A stretch of DNA of 6,789 nucleotides, taken from the NCBI GenBank assembly GCA_937892995.1, contig CALBJS010000320.1, positions 1-6,789 on the forward strand, given 5' to 3'. Below the pieces are notes generated by a model. The model was not told where the DNA came from, ran no database searches, and saw nothing but the letters and a program-made list of their open reading frames with translations. The translations under genes and the position numbers were made by a program. Below are positions 1-5,713 of the stretch, piece by piece (position 1 is the stretch's first letter; every line of letters begins with the position of its first letter). The stretch is from an uncultured Peptococcaceae bacterium (GTDB taxonomy: Bacteria; Bacillota; Desulfitobacteriia; Desulfitobacteriales; Syntrophobotulaceae).

Positions 1-392
1 GTCGGCGTTTGCCCTGTCCCCCCCATCATTAAGTCCACAATTATCGAGCCATCCTCACGGGAGAGAACCAACATATTGGAACCTTCAACCCCCCTTTTGT
101 ATTTGACATCAATCAAGACATTAGGTACGGGGTATTCTTCAAAGATTCTTTTTGCGGAAGTAATATCGACTTTGGGAGTTGTTATCTGAACTTTCTTGCC
201 GATAAGTTGAGATAAAGTGGTAGCCGCAGTTCCCATGGAGATATTAGCTATCTCCCCCATGGCATCTTTCTCCATATCGTCAATCTTTATGTAGTCCTGT
301 GAAGAAAGTCCGTCTTCTTCAACGACATCCGAGTCCATAGAACCGGACAGCAAGGCATCTATCTCTTCTTGTGACAGCATTCCGTTAGCCAT
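1..392 (-). CDS. fliY: Flagellar motor switch phosphatase FliY, N-terminal part (cut by window edge)
   Basis: Translating the minus strand gives about 130 residues before the window edge. FliY forms part of the cytoplasmic C-ring in Gram-positive bacteria and dephosphorylates CheY-P. Residues 6-15 hold the LSQ.EIDALL peptide that binds CheY-P. From about residue 36 a CheC-like domain follows, with D43, E47 and N50 fitting the (D/S)xxxExxN catalytic signature of CheC-type phosphatases. This domain separates it from plain FliN, which lacks the CheC part. Two ATGs lie in tandem, at 395 and 392. I chose 392 because the AGGAGG is 8 nt upstream of it and only 5 nt from the first. The gene overlaps the end of fliM by 8 bp (11 bp if the first ATG is used), so translation is probably coupled. 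The C-terminal FliN/SpoA-like domain expected of FliY lies outside the window. The identification is firm; the second CheC half-site cannot be checked. Confidence 0.93.
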   Translation of the reverse strand, partial: MANGMLSQEEIDALLSGSMDSDVVEEDGLSSQDYIKIDDMEKDAMGEIANISMGTAATTLSQLIGKKVQITTPKVDITSAKRIFEEYPVPNVLIDVKYKRGVEGSNMLVLSREDGSIIVDLMMGGTGQTP

Positions 393-1380
393 CATTATCC
401 CCTCCTTTGGTTATCACTTCAGTAATTTGAACGGCCATCTTATTTCCGGCTAAACCCGGCATCCCCTTAAATTTCATATATTCCCCGACATAGACAGCTA
501 AGGTATCTTTAATACCTTGGTTCAAAGGAATAACATCACCCCGTTCCAGATGTAAAAGATCTTGAACTGTAATCTGGGTTCTGCCCATAAAAACTTTCAT
601 AGGAACCTTAGCCCATTCAATCTTTTTTCTAATAAGCTCTCGCTCTTCGGGGGTAATTGCTTTCCCCTCAGATGAAAAAAGCAATAAATTATTCAGCTTG
701 TCAAGGATGGGCTTCATCACAATATAGGGGAGACAAATATTAATCATCCCGTTGGAATCTGCGATTTTAACCTCCATGGTAATGACTACTACCATCTCAT
801 TAGGGGCCACAATCTGGGTGAATTGAGGATTGGTCTCCATGTTGACAAGCTGGGGTTTAACTTCAAATATCTCCATCCAAGCCTCACCAATTAATTGAAT
901 TATCCTGACCATTCTGTTGGCAATAATCTTTCTTTCTATTTCAGTTAGGTCTCGTTTTTTTGTAGTACTCAGCCCTTGTCCACCTAGGAGACGGTCCACC
1001 ATGAGAAAGGCAAGTGTTGGACTTAACTCTATGAGAGCATTCCCTTCCAAAGGCAGCATATTAAAAATTCCTAGAATAGTCGGATATGGTAGAGAGCTAG
1101 TAAATTCATCATAGGTAACTTGCTCAGTGGACAAAACCCTAGCTTCAATCGCAGCATGTAGGTTTCCGGCCAGATAAGTTGCTAAAGAGCGGCAAAAATT
1201 CTCATGGATATTGAGCAAAGAATGTAAATGTCCTTTAGAAAATTTATTAGGTCTTTTGAAATCATATACCCTTATTTTTTGAGGGCTGGACATTCTAATA
1301 GTCTCTTCATCAACCGAACCGTCGGATAAAGCATTAAGTAGTGCATCAATTTCCGTTTGTGATAATACCTCAGTCGTCAT
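385..1380 (-). CDS. fliM: Flagellar motor switch protein FliM
   Basis: This 331-residue protein has the normal length for FliM, the C-ring component that receives CheY-P and sets the direction of rotation. The N-terminal CheY-P-binding peptide EIDALL is at residues 10-15, followed by a linker and the conserved YDFKRP at 39-44 that opens the middle domain. The FliM-type LLGGQG motif is at 131-136, in the middle domain that contacts FliG. The C-terminal third is a SpoA-type domain that would pair with FliY. The ATG at 1380 has a strong AAAGGAGGG, with AGGAGG 6 nt upstream of the start. fliM follows the only sizeable gap in the operon (122 bp after fliL) and overlaps fliY at its end. No frameshift or missing motif is seen. 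Confidence 0.97.
   Translation of the reverse strand: MTTEVLSQTEIDALLNALSDGSVDEETIRMSSPQKIRVYDFKRPNKFSKGHLHSLLNIHENFCRSLATYLAGNLHAAIEARVLSTEQVTYDEFTSSLPYPTILGIFNMLPLEGNALIELSPTLAFLMVDRLLGGQGLSTTKKRDLTEIERKIIANRMVRIIQLIGEAWMEIFEVKPQLVNMETNPQFTQIVAPNEMVVVITMEVKIADSNGMINICLPYIVMKPILDKLNNLLLFSSEGKAITPEERELIRKKIEWAKVPMKVFMGRTQITVQDLLHLERGDVIPLNQGIKDTLAVYVGEYMKFKGMPGLAGNKMAVQITEVITKGGDNDG
401..408 (-). promoter_or_regulatory. Ribosome binding site of fliY
   Basis: AAAGGAGG on the minus strand lies inside the last codons of fliM. It is 8 nt from the ATG at 392 and 5 nt from the ATG at 395. The spacing favours the second ATG, although both codons are in the same frame and differ by one residue. Confidence 0.8.
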
Positions 1381-1421
1381 CCAATCCCTCCTTTACGCAT
1401 GCTACGTTAATCTTAATCTTT

Positions 1422-1444
1422 CCTATCCCTCCGCCCCGGATAGG
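1422..1444 (-). repeat. Inverted repeat / RNA stem-loop candidate upstream of fliM
   Basis: CCTATCC and GGATAGG pair perfectly over 7 bp around a 9-nt purine-rich loop (GGGGCGGAG on the transcript strand). The sequence downstream is AAAGATTAAG, not a U-tract, so a terminator is unlikely. The loop resembles a Shine-Dalgarno sequence but no start codon lies at a suitable distance. It could be an mRNA stability or processing element, a protein-binding site, or chance. Confidence 0.5.
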
Positions 1445-1473
1445 CAAATGGATTATTCCATGATAATGCCCGG

Positions 1474-1501
1474 ATATCTCCTAAGCTAAGATTCTTCTTT
1501 A
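1474..1501 (-). promoter_or_regulatory. Possible weak sigma-28/sigma-D-like promoter for fliM-fliY
   Basis: On the minus strand TAAA (1501-1498), then 16 nt, then GGAGATAT (1481-1474). The Bacillus sigma-D consensus is TAAA, about 15-16 nt, GCCGATAT, so the match is 4 of 4 and 6 of 8 with acceptable spacing. The site begins right after the fliL stop codon, and the gap behind it could hold a leader. A match of this quality can arise by chance in AT-rich DNA, so this is a candidate only. Confidence 0.25.
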
Positions 1502-1502
1502 T

Positions 1503-1943
1503 CTAAAGAGAATATATAAAACTCTTGAAAAGAACGTCTTTAACCTGATTATCACATGTTTCATTTAGCTCTGTTACCAGTTCACGCTTAAGCTTTTCAC
1601 GGTCTTTGCCGGACCGTACATCAGCAAAACTCTTCGATCCCAAGACAGTTATCACGCGATCCCTGAGGAATATTTCTTTAGCTTTAATCTTCTCCTCAGC
1701 TTTAGCATTGATTCCTTCAATGGTAATCTCGGTTTTTATCATCCCGCCCCCATCAAGGTTAACAAGGAATTCTTCAAGCTCGATGAGGGGGCCGATTATG
1801 ACCGGCTTTTTTTCTACATAAATAACATTACCATTTTCACCTGGGAAAAACCTTGCCTTTAAGACCATGCCCCCTACCCCAATACCTATACCGAGAATTA
1901 GAATACCTACTACAGCAAATATCTTCTTAAAACCTATTCGCAT
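1503..1943 (-). CDS. fliL: Flagellar basal body-associated protein FliL
   Basis: FliL is a single-pass inner-membrane protein that surrounds or supports the stator units at the basal body. I place the start at the ATG at 1943, giving 146 residues. It has AGAGGGGG 9 nt upstream, whereas the earlier in-frame ATG at 1976 touches its AGGAG with no spacing and would add an 11-residue polar leader. Residues 1-7 are basic (MRIGFKK), residues 8-29 form a glycine-rich membrane segment, and the rest is the extracytoplasmic FliL domain, including LEEFLVNLDGGG. The C-terminus (LFKSFIYSL) ends at the hydrophobic tail usual for the family. With this start the gene overlaps flbD by 10 bp, suggesting coupled translation. 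The glycine spacing in the membrane segment is somewhat unusual. Confidence 0.94.
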   Translation of the reverse strand: MRIGFKKIFAVVGILILGIGIGVGGMVLKARFFPGENGNVIYVEKKPVIIGPLIELEEFLVNLDGGGMIKTEITIEGINAKAEEKIKAKEIFLRDRVITVLGSKSFADVRSGKDREKLKRELVTELNETCDNQVKDVLFKSFIYSL

Positions 1944-2146
1944 CTCATACTTCCCCCTCTGAATTCCGGATGACATCTCCTACGAAAGTCAGTTATTCGG
2001 ATTATTATTTCTTCAATCGATTCCTTGACAACATACTTATTTTCGCTGGTTAGAGTAATCACTGTATCTGGTGTTTCTTCCAAAGTTTCTATCAGATCAG
2101 GATTTATGGCAAATTCTTTACTATTGAGTCTAGTGACGTAAATCAC
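1934..2146 (-). CDS. swrD: FlbD/SwrD family flagellar protein
   Basis: This 70-residue protein matches the small FlbD family of Firmicutes and spirochaetes, called SwrD (formerly YlzI) in Bacillus subtilis, where it raises motor power for swarming. It is unrelated to the NtrC-type regulator FlbD of Caulobacter. Family features are VTRLN near the N-terminus, NPDLIETLEETPDTVITLT in the centre, and VVKES.EEI followed by a basic DFRRR. I chose the GTG at 2146: it has AGGGGG 6 nt upstream and gives the short family-type N-terminus. The in-frame ATG at 2176 would add 10 residues and lacks a good ribosome binding site. The tail after FRRR (about 13 residues, two Cys) is read through the fliL ribosome binding site and may be poorly constrained. 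It sits 37 bp after fliJ and just before fliL, another stator-linked gene. Confidence 0.88.
   Translation of the reverse strand: MIYVTRLNSKEFAINPDLIETLEETPDTVITLTSENKYVVKESIEEIIIRITDFRRRCHPEFRGGSMRCE
1953..1960 (-). promoter_or_regulatory. Ribosome binding site that decides the fliL start
   Basis: AGAGGGGG on the minus strand lies 9 nt before the ATG at 1943 and inside the last codons of flbD. It favours this start over the in-frame ATG at 1976. Confidence 0.7.
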
Positions 2147-2152
2147 GGTAAT

Positions 2153-2158
2153 CCCCCT
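2153..2158 (-). promoter_or_regulatory. Ribosome binding site supporting the GTG start of flbD/swrD
   Basis: AGGGGG on the minus strand is 6 nt before the GTG at 2146. The alternative ATG at 2176 has only AT-rich sequence (AAATAAAACTTGA) upstream. Confidence 0.65.
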
Positions 2159-2183
2159 GTCTTCAAGAAGAATCATTCAAGTT

Positions 2184-2615
2184 TTATTTCCGGCCCGTTC
2201 GATTTTGGGCTATTTCATCAATCACAGTTTGTTCTTTTTTTAGTTCTTGTATATAAAAAAGTCTCATTTTCTTTTCTTTGAGTCTTTTGAACTTTTCTAC
2301 TTTAATTCGGCATTCTACAAGCCTTTCCCTATACTCAATAACAATTTCCTCCTGTTCCTCTACTATTTTTATATATTTTATAAGTTTATCCTTCTGTTCC
2401 AAAGAATACTGTTGCCAAAGACTTAAATCCCGGGGTTTTTCTAAACAGGCCATTTTTTGTCCTTGAAAAGCTTGGACCAAGATTTCCGTCTGGTTATCCC
2501 TTTGTCCTCTAGCTTTTTGGAGTTTTCTGAGCTCCTCGGCCAATAAACCTTGGGCTATATCCAGTTCCTGTTTGGCTAAACGCAGGCTGGTTTCTAAGCG
2601 AAACTTAAAAGCCAT
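2184..2615 (-). CDS. fliJ: Flagellar export protein FliJ
   Basis: FliJ is the small cytoplasmic coiled-coil protein that works like a rotary stalk within the FliI hexamer, links it to the export gate FlhA, and escorts export chaperones. The 143-residue length and highly charged helical composition fit: almost no Pro or Gly, with long runs of Lys, Glu, Gln and Leu. The opening FRLETSLRLAKQELD is the typical FliJ start (FrLe.lLrlre.). The ATG at 2615 shares one base with the fliI stop (TGATG), with GAGGGGG 7 nt upstream, so translation should be coupled to fliI. FliJ sequences diverge widely, so position directly after fliI adds much of the certainty. What follows it is flbD, not fliK as in many relatives. 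Confidence 0.92.
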   Translation of the reverse strand: MAFKFRLETSLRLAKQELDIAQGLLAEELRKLQKARGQRDNQTEILVQAFQGQKMACLEKPRDLSLWQQYSLEQKDKLIKYIKIVEEQEEIVIEYRERLVECRIKVEKFKRLKEKKMRLFYIQELKKEQTVIDEIAQNRTGRK

Positions 2616-3928
2616 CAGTCATCCCCCTCAGAGAAGATACTTTTCATGTTTTCTTTCATTTCCTCAAAACTGAACTTCTCATCAACATTCTGGCAGAGAA
2701 AAGAGTTTATTTTATCAATGTATCGGATGGCTTCGTCAATTCTGGGATTGCTCCCCTTTACATAAGCACCTATATCAATAAGATCTTTAGCATCCTGGTA
2801 AACTGCCAAATGTTCTCGCATTTTACCCGCCATAGCCTGAACTAGAGGAGATGCTACGTCAACCATGATTCTGCTGATAGATTGTAAAACATCTATGGAA
2901 GGATAATGATTCTTGGAAGCAAGTTCCCTGGTAAGCACTACGTGGCCATCTAGTATCCCCCTAACAGCATCTGCAATCGGTTCATTATGATCATCACCAT
3001 CGACTAGGACAGAATAGATACCGGTGATACTACCCTTTTCAGACATCCCTACTCTCTCCAAAAGTTTAGGTAATAAAGCAAAAACCGAAGGTGGATATCC
3101 CCTGGTGGCAGGAGGTTCTCCTATAGTTAACCCTATCTCTCTTTGGGCCATAGCAAAACGGGTCACGGAATCCATCATCAAAAGTACATTTTTCCCTTCA
3201 TCCCGAAAATACTCGGCTATAGCGGTGGCCGTAAAGGCAGCTTTAAGTCTTACCAAGGCGGGTTGGTCAGATGTTGCTACGACGATAACCGAACGTGCCA
3301 GACCTTCAGAACCCAAGTCTTTCTCCATAAAATCCCGTAGTTCTCTTCCCCGTTCTCCGACCAGGGCTATAACATTGACATCGGCTTCCGTATTACGAGC
3401 CATCATCCCAAGTAAGGTACTTTTGCCGACCCCAGAACCCGCAAAAATACCCATTCTTTGTCCTCTGCCCAAGGTAAGCAACCCATCAATCGCTCTGACA
3501 CCCACATTGAGCGGTTCACTAATCCGTGGTCTATATAAAGCACTAGGAGGGCTGTTATGAAGTGGATACGCTTTAGGGGTAATCAGCCGTTTGCCATCAA
3601 GAGGCTGGCCCAAACCATTTAGTACCCTTCCTAATAAAGCCGGACCGACTTTTACAGCTAATTTTTCTTTCTGAGGTAACACCTTGTCTCCAGGGGCAAC
3701 CCCTTCCAGGTCTCCTAAAGGCATGAGTAAAATCTTAGATCCTCTGAAACCTACTACCTCTGCCGGGATTTCTCCGGAATGAGAAGATATTATATGACAG
3801 TATCTCCCAACACTAACTCTTGGCCCATCTGCTTCTACCAGAAGGCCGGTGATCCTGGATACCAGTCCCAGAGCCGAAATAGGTTCCAAAGTATCAATCA
3901 TCCTCACTAAGGCTGTCCAATCTGCCAT
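2615..3928 (-). CDS. fliI: Flagellum-specific ATP synthase/export ATPase FliI
   Basis: FliI is the hexameric ATPase of the flagellar type III export apparatus, related to F1 beta subunits; it works at the cytoplasmic face with FliH and FliJ. At 437 residues it has the usual length. An N-terminal beta-barrel domain (about 1-95) precedes the ATPase core. The Walker A motif AGSGVGKS is at 163-170, GERGREL with the likely catalytic glutamate is at 191-197, and the Walker B strand VLLMMDS at 248-254 includes D253. EPPATRGYPPSVFA at 271-284 is characteristic of FliI and type III secretion ATPases. The ATG at 3928 is supported by GAGGAG 7 nt upstream and by the family's N-terminal length. The later ATG at 3901 has its purines touching the start. 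The chosen start makes fliI overlap the last 35 bp of fliH. Confidence 0.98.
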   Translation of the reverse strand: MADWTALVRMIDTLEPISALGLVSRITGLLVEADGPRVSVGRYCHIISSHSGEIPAEVVGFRGSKILLMPLGDLEGVAPGDKVLPQKEKLAVKVGPALLGRVLNGLGQPLDGKRLITPKAYPLHNSPPSALYRPRISEPLNVGVRAIDGLLTLGRGQRMGIFAGSGVGKSTLLGMMARNTEADVNVIALVGERGRELRDFMEKDLGSEGLARSVIVVATSDQPALVRLKAAFTATAIAEYFRDEGKNVLLMMDSVTRFAMAQREIGLTIGEPPATRGYPPSVFALLPKLLERVGMSEKGSITGIYSVLVDGDDHNEPIADAVRGILDGHVVLTRELASKNHYPSIDVLQSISRIMVDVASPLVQAMAGKMREHLAVYQDAKDLIDIGAYVKGSNPRIDEAIRYIDKINSFLCQNVDEKFSFEEMKENMKSIFSEGDD

Positions 3929-4721
3929 TGCTAAGCTCCTCTAATAAATATTGTTCAAGTGTCTCCAGTTGTGATTTTATCCTGGCATCAAAAAGCCCTT
4001 CCTTACACTCTAGATAACTGTCCCCTGCCTTTAAGGATTCATCCACAATCACCGGATAAGGCGGTTTATCCTCGTCTGGGAGGTCCTGGTACCATTCCCA
4101 ATCCTGAAGTGAGAGATGAAGCTTCATACCTTCTTTTTCTCTAGGCATTATAGTCAGGTTTCTAATCATGCTCAAGAGTTTTTGAGGGTTAAGGCTTAGA
4201 CTGGCATAGATGATTCTCTCGCAGATCTGCAGACAAAGACTAATTAACTCTTTATCAACTCGCTCGTACTCATTTTTAAGAGCCTTGCGAGCAAGTTCCA
4301 AGTAGTTCTTTGCTTCTTTTTTTAACTTAGCGGTTTCCTTCTCGGCCTCTTTCAAGCCTTTTTCCAGGCCTTCGGCGTGGGCAAGAGGAATTATCTCTTT
4401 CCTCACAGCTTCTTCAATACTCTTTCTTAAATTTTCGCTTTCCAGATGAGCCTTCCTTACTAATTCTTCGGCATTTTTCCTTGCTTCTGCAATAATACGG
4501 TCAGCTTCGACCTCAGCTTTAGAAATAGTAGCATCCTGCTCAAGTGCTTGTTCTAATAAATCTTCTCCAAGCATGGCAAGCACAGGAAACTCCGCAGGAA
4601 TACCCTGGAGTCCAGTGTGTTTCTTATAATCCTTCCCCGGCTTAGGGCCTTCCAAAAGCTTGGGAGAAGTAATCTCTACGGTTGTACTCTTTAAGATCGT
4701 ACTTCTAGTAAATGATTTCAT
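3894..4721 (-). CDS. fliH: Flagellar assembly protein FliH
   Basis: FliH binds FliI as a dimer, restrains or positions the ATPase, and tethers it to the C-ring. The predicted protein has 275 residues. A polar N-terminal region of about 50 residues is followed by a long charged coiled coil (about 55-165) rich in Ala, Glu and Lys. An AxxxGxxxGxxxA run, the helix pattern known from FliH, occupies residues 114-126. The C-terminal FliI-binding domain ends with the family-like DESLKAGDSYLECKEGLFDARI..QLETL. I chose the ATG at 4721, preceded by AGAGGTGG; a GTG at 4730 would add three residues but lies inside that ribosome binding site. The gene overlaps fliG by 17 bp and its 3' end is overlapped by fliI. 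The Trp pair that contacts FlhA in enterobacterial FliH is not present at this N-terminus. Confidence 0.93.
   Translation of the reverse strand: MKSFTRSTILKSTTVEITSPKLLEGPKPGKDYKKHTGLQGIPAEFPVLAMLGEDLLEQALEQDATISKAEVEADRIIAEARKNAEELVRKAHLESENLRKSIEEAVRKEIIPLAHAEGLEKGLKEAEKETAKLKKEAKNYLELARKALKNEYERVDKELISLCLQICERIIYASLSLNPQKLLSMIRNLTIMPREKEGMKLHLSLQDWEWYQDLPDEDKPPYPVIVDESLKAGDSYLECKEGLFDARIKSQLETLEQYLLEELSNGRLDSLSEDD
3936..3941 (-). promoter_or_regulatory. Ribosome binding site that decides the fliI start
   Basis: GAGGAG on the minus strand, 7 nt before the ATG at 3928 and inside the fliH coding sequence. It supports the 35-bp fliH-fliI overlap over the ATG at 3901, which would overlap by only 8 bp. 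Confidence 0.75.
4344..4382 (-). other. FliH glycine-repeat helix (AxxxGxxxGxxxA)
   Basis: The codons for FliH residues 114-126 encode A-HAE-G-LEK-G-LKE-A, with small residues every fourth position. Repeats of this kind are a known hallmark of FliH and probably allow close helix packing in the dimer. The run is short here (two Gly steps flanked by Ala). Confidence 0.75.
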
Positions 4722-5709
4722 CTGCACCACCTCTCGAAATTACCACAGCCCCAGCTTCTTCTAACTTGCGGATAATCTTCACGATCTTCTGCTGGGCCTC
4801 TTCAACCTCCCGAAGCCTTACTGGTCCCATAAATTGCATGTCTTCTTTCAACATAGAAGAAGCCCGGCTAGACATATTACTCAGAATCTTATTTGAAACT
4901 TCTTCACTGGCCCCTTTCAGAGCCAGAGCAAGATCTTTAGTCTCAACTTCCCGGAGAACCAACTGGATACCACGGTCATCCAGAAGCACGATATCTTCGA
5001 AGACAAACATCTGCCTCTTAATCTGTTCGGCAAGATCAGGATCATCCATATCCAAAACATCCATAACAACTTTCAGGGTTCCCGGATCCGTCCTATTAAG
5101 CATATCCACAACAGTCTGAATACCCCCGGAGGTAGTATAATCTGTAGGGGCAAGGCTAGACATTTTATTCTCCAGGACATTCTCAATTTCTTTAAGAACC
5201 TCCGGACTTGTTCTCCCCATCAAGGCTATCCTTTTAGTCACATCCGCCTGAATCTCCTGGGAAAGACTAGCTAACAGGGTAGCAGCTTTATCAGGGGGAA
5301 GATGAGTCATAATCAAGGCAATAGTTTGAGGATGCTCACCTTGGATAAAAGAAAATAATTGTTTAGGATCAGAACGGCGCACAAGATCAAAAGGTCTCAT
5401 CTTAAGTGATGAAGACAAGCGAGTTATGATCTCGAAGGCTCTCTGTTCCCCTAAAGCTCTTTCCAAAACATCCCGGGCATATTCAATACCGCCTTGAGCG
5501 ATATAATTACTTGCTAAACACATCTTATGAAATTCATCAATAACAGAATCCCTCTGAGTCTCCGACACTTTACGTAAATTAGCCATCTCTAAAGTAAGTT
5601 GCTCGATCTCAGTTTCAGTGAGAAACTTAATAACCTCCGATGATCTTTCCGGACCGAGGGTAATTAGTAATATAGCTGCTTTTTGTAATCCTGTAAAACC
5701 TCCAACCAT
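4705..5709 (-). CDS. fliG: Flagellar motor switch protein FliG
   Basis: FliG sits between the MS ring and FliM and makes the contact with the MotA stator that yields torque. The 334-residue length is standard. The N-terminal domain (about 1-100) binds the FliF C-terminus. The middle domain carries EHPQ at 125-128, the FliM-binding site, and the MFVF motif at 234-237 joins it to the C-terminal torque domain. The charged residues matching E. coli K264, R281, D288, D289 and R297 are K265, R282, E289, D290 and R298, all retained with one Asp-to-Glu change. The ATG at 5709 lies 4 bp after the fliF stop, with GAGGAG 10 nt upstream inside the last fliF codons, a slightly long spacing. The 3' end overlaps fliH by 17 bp. 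Confidence 0.98.
   Translation of the reverse strand: MVGGFTGLQKAAILLITLGPERSSEVIKFLTETEIEQLTLEMANLRKVSETQRDSVIDEFHKMCLASNYIAQGGIEYARDVLERALGEQRAFEIITRLSSSLKMRPFDLVRRSDPKQLFSFIQGEHPQTIALIMTHLPPDKAATLLASLSQEIQADVTKRIALMGRTSPEVLKEIENVLENKMSSLAPTDYTTSGGIQTVVDMLNRTDPGTLKVVMDVLDMDDPDLAEQIKRQMFVFEDIVLLDDRGIQLVLREVETKDLALALKGASEEVSNKILSNMSSRASSMLKEDMQFMGPVRLREVEEAQQKIVKIIRKLEEAGAVVISRGGADEIIY
4727..4734 (-). promoter_or_regulatory. Ribosome binding site of fliH
   Basis: AGAGGTGG on the minus strand, 5 nt before the ATG at 4721 and within the fliG coding sequence. It argues against using the GTG at 4730, which it contains. Confidence 0.65.
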
Positions 5710-5713
5710 TTTT

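Larger units (their letters stand above)
1381..1502 (-). promoter_or_regulatory. fliL-fliM intergenic region with structured elements
   Basis: At 122 bp this is the largest gap in the window; every other junction is an overlap or under 40 bp. It ends with the fliM ribosome binding site (1386-1394). In between are a perfect 7-bp inverted repeat (1422-1444), a 14-bp imperfect palindrome (1448-1461), a direct repeat TATCCGGG (minus strand, 1476-1469 and 1442-1435), and a weak sigma-28-like match beside the fliL stop. No T-run follows the inverted repeat in the direction of transcription, so it does not look like an intrinsic terminator. One short open frame crosses the region but has no credible start. 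A regulatory or mRNA-processing role is inference only. Confidence 0.4.

Noticed and set aside
1422..1444. Inverted repeat considered as an intrinsic terminator after fliL
   Set aside because: There is no U-tract after the stem in the direction of transcription, and fliM and fliY belong to the same operon downstream.
1378..1450. Short minus-strand open frame in the fliL-fliM gap (LPIRGGGIGKIKINVACVKE and so on)
   Set aside because: Its only possible start is a TTG without a suitably placed ribosome binding site, it runs into the fliM start in another frame, and it resembles nothing I recognise.
1944..1976. Longer FliL starting at the ATG at 1976 (MSSGIQRGKYE leader)
   Set aside because: The AGGAG directly touches this ATG with no spacing, while the ATG at 1943 has a well-placed AGAGGGGG and gives the usual short basic N-terminus before the membrane helix.
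2147..2176. Longer FlbD starting at the ATG at 2176 (MILLEDRGIT leader)
   Set aside because: No ribosome binding site precedes it, and the family normally begins a few residues before VTRLN, as the GTG at 2146 gives.
2147..2183. Remnant of fliK or another hook gene between fliJ and flbD
   Set aside because: Only 37 bp are present; they hold the flbD ribosome binding site and no recognisable coding remnant.
3024..3560. Long plus-strand open frame of 178 codons opposite fliI
   Set aside because: It lies wholly inside the conserved fliI gene on the other strand, shows no recognisable domain, and is Ser/Thr/Pro-rich as expected for an antisense shadow.
4712..5119. Plus-strand open frame of 135 codons opposite fliG
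   Set aside because: It is antisense to the conserved torque domain of FliG; its composition (many Ser, Thr, Arg) mirrors the reverse of the fliG codons and no family resemblance is seen.
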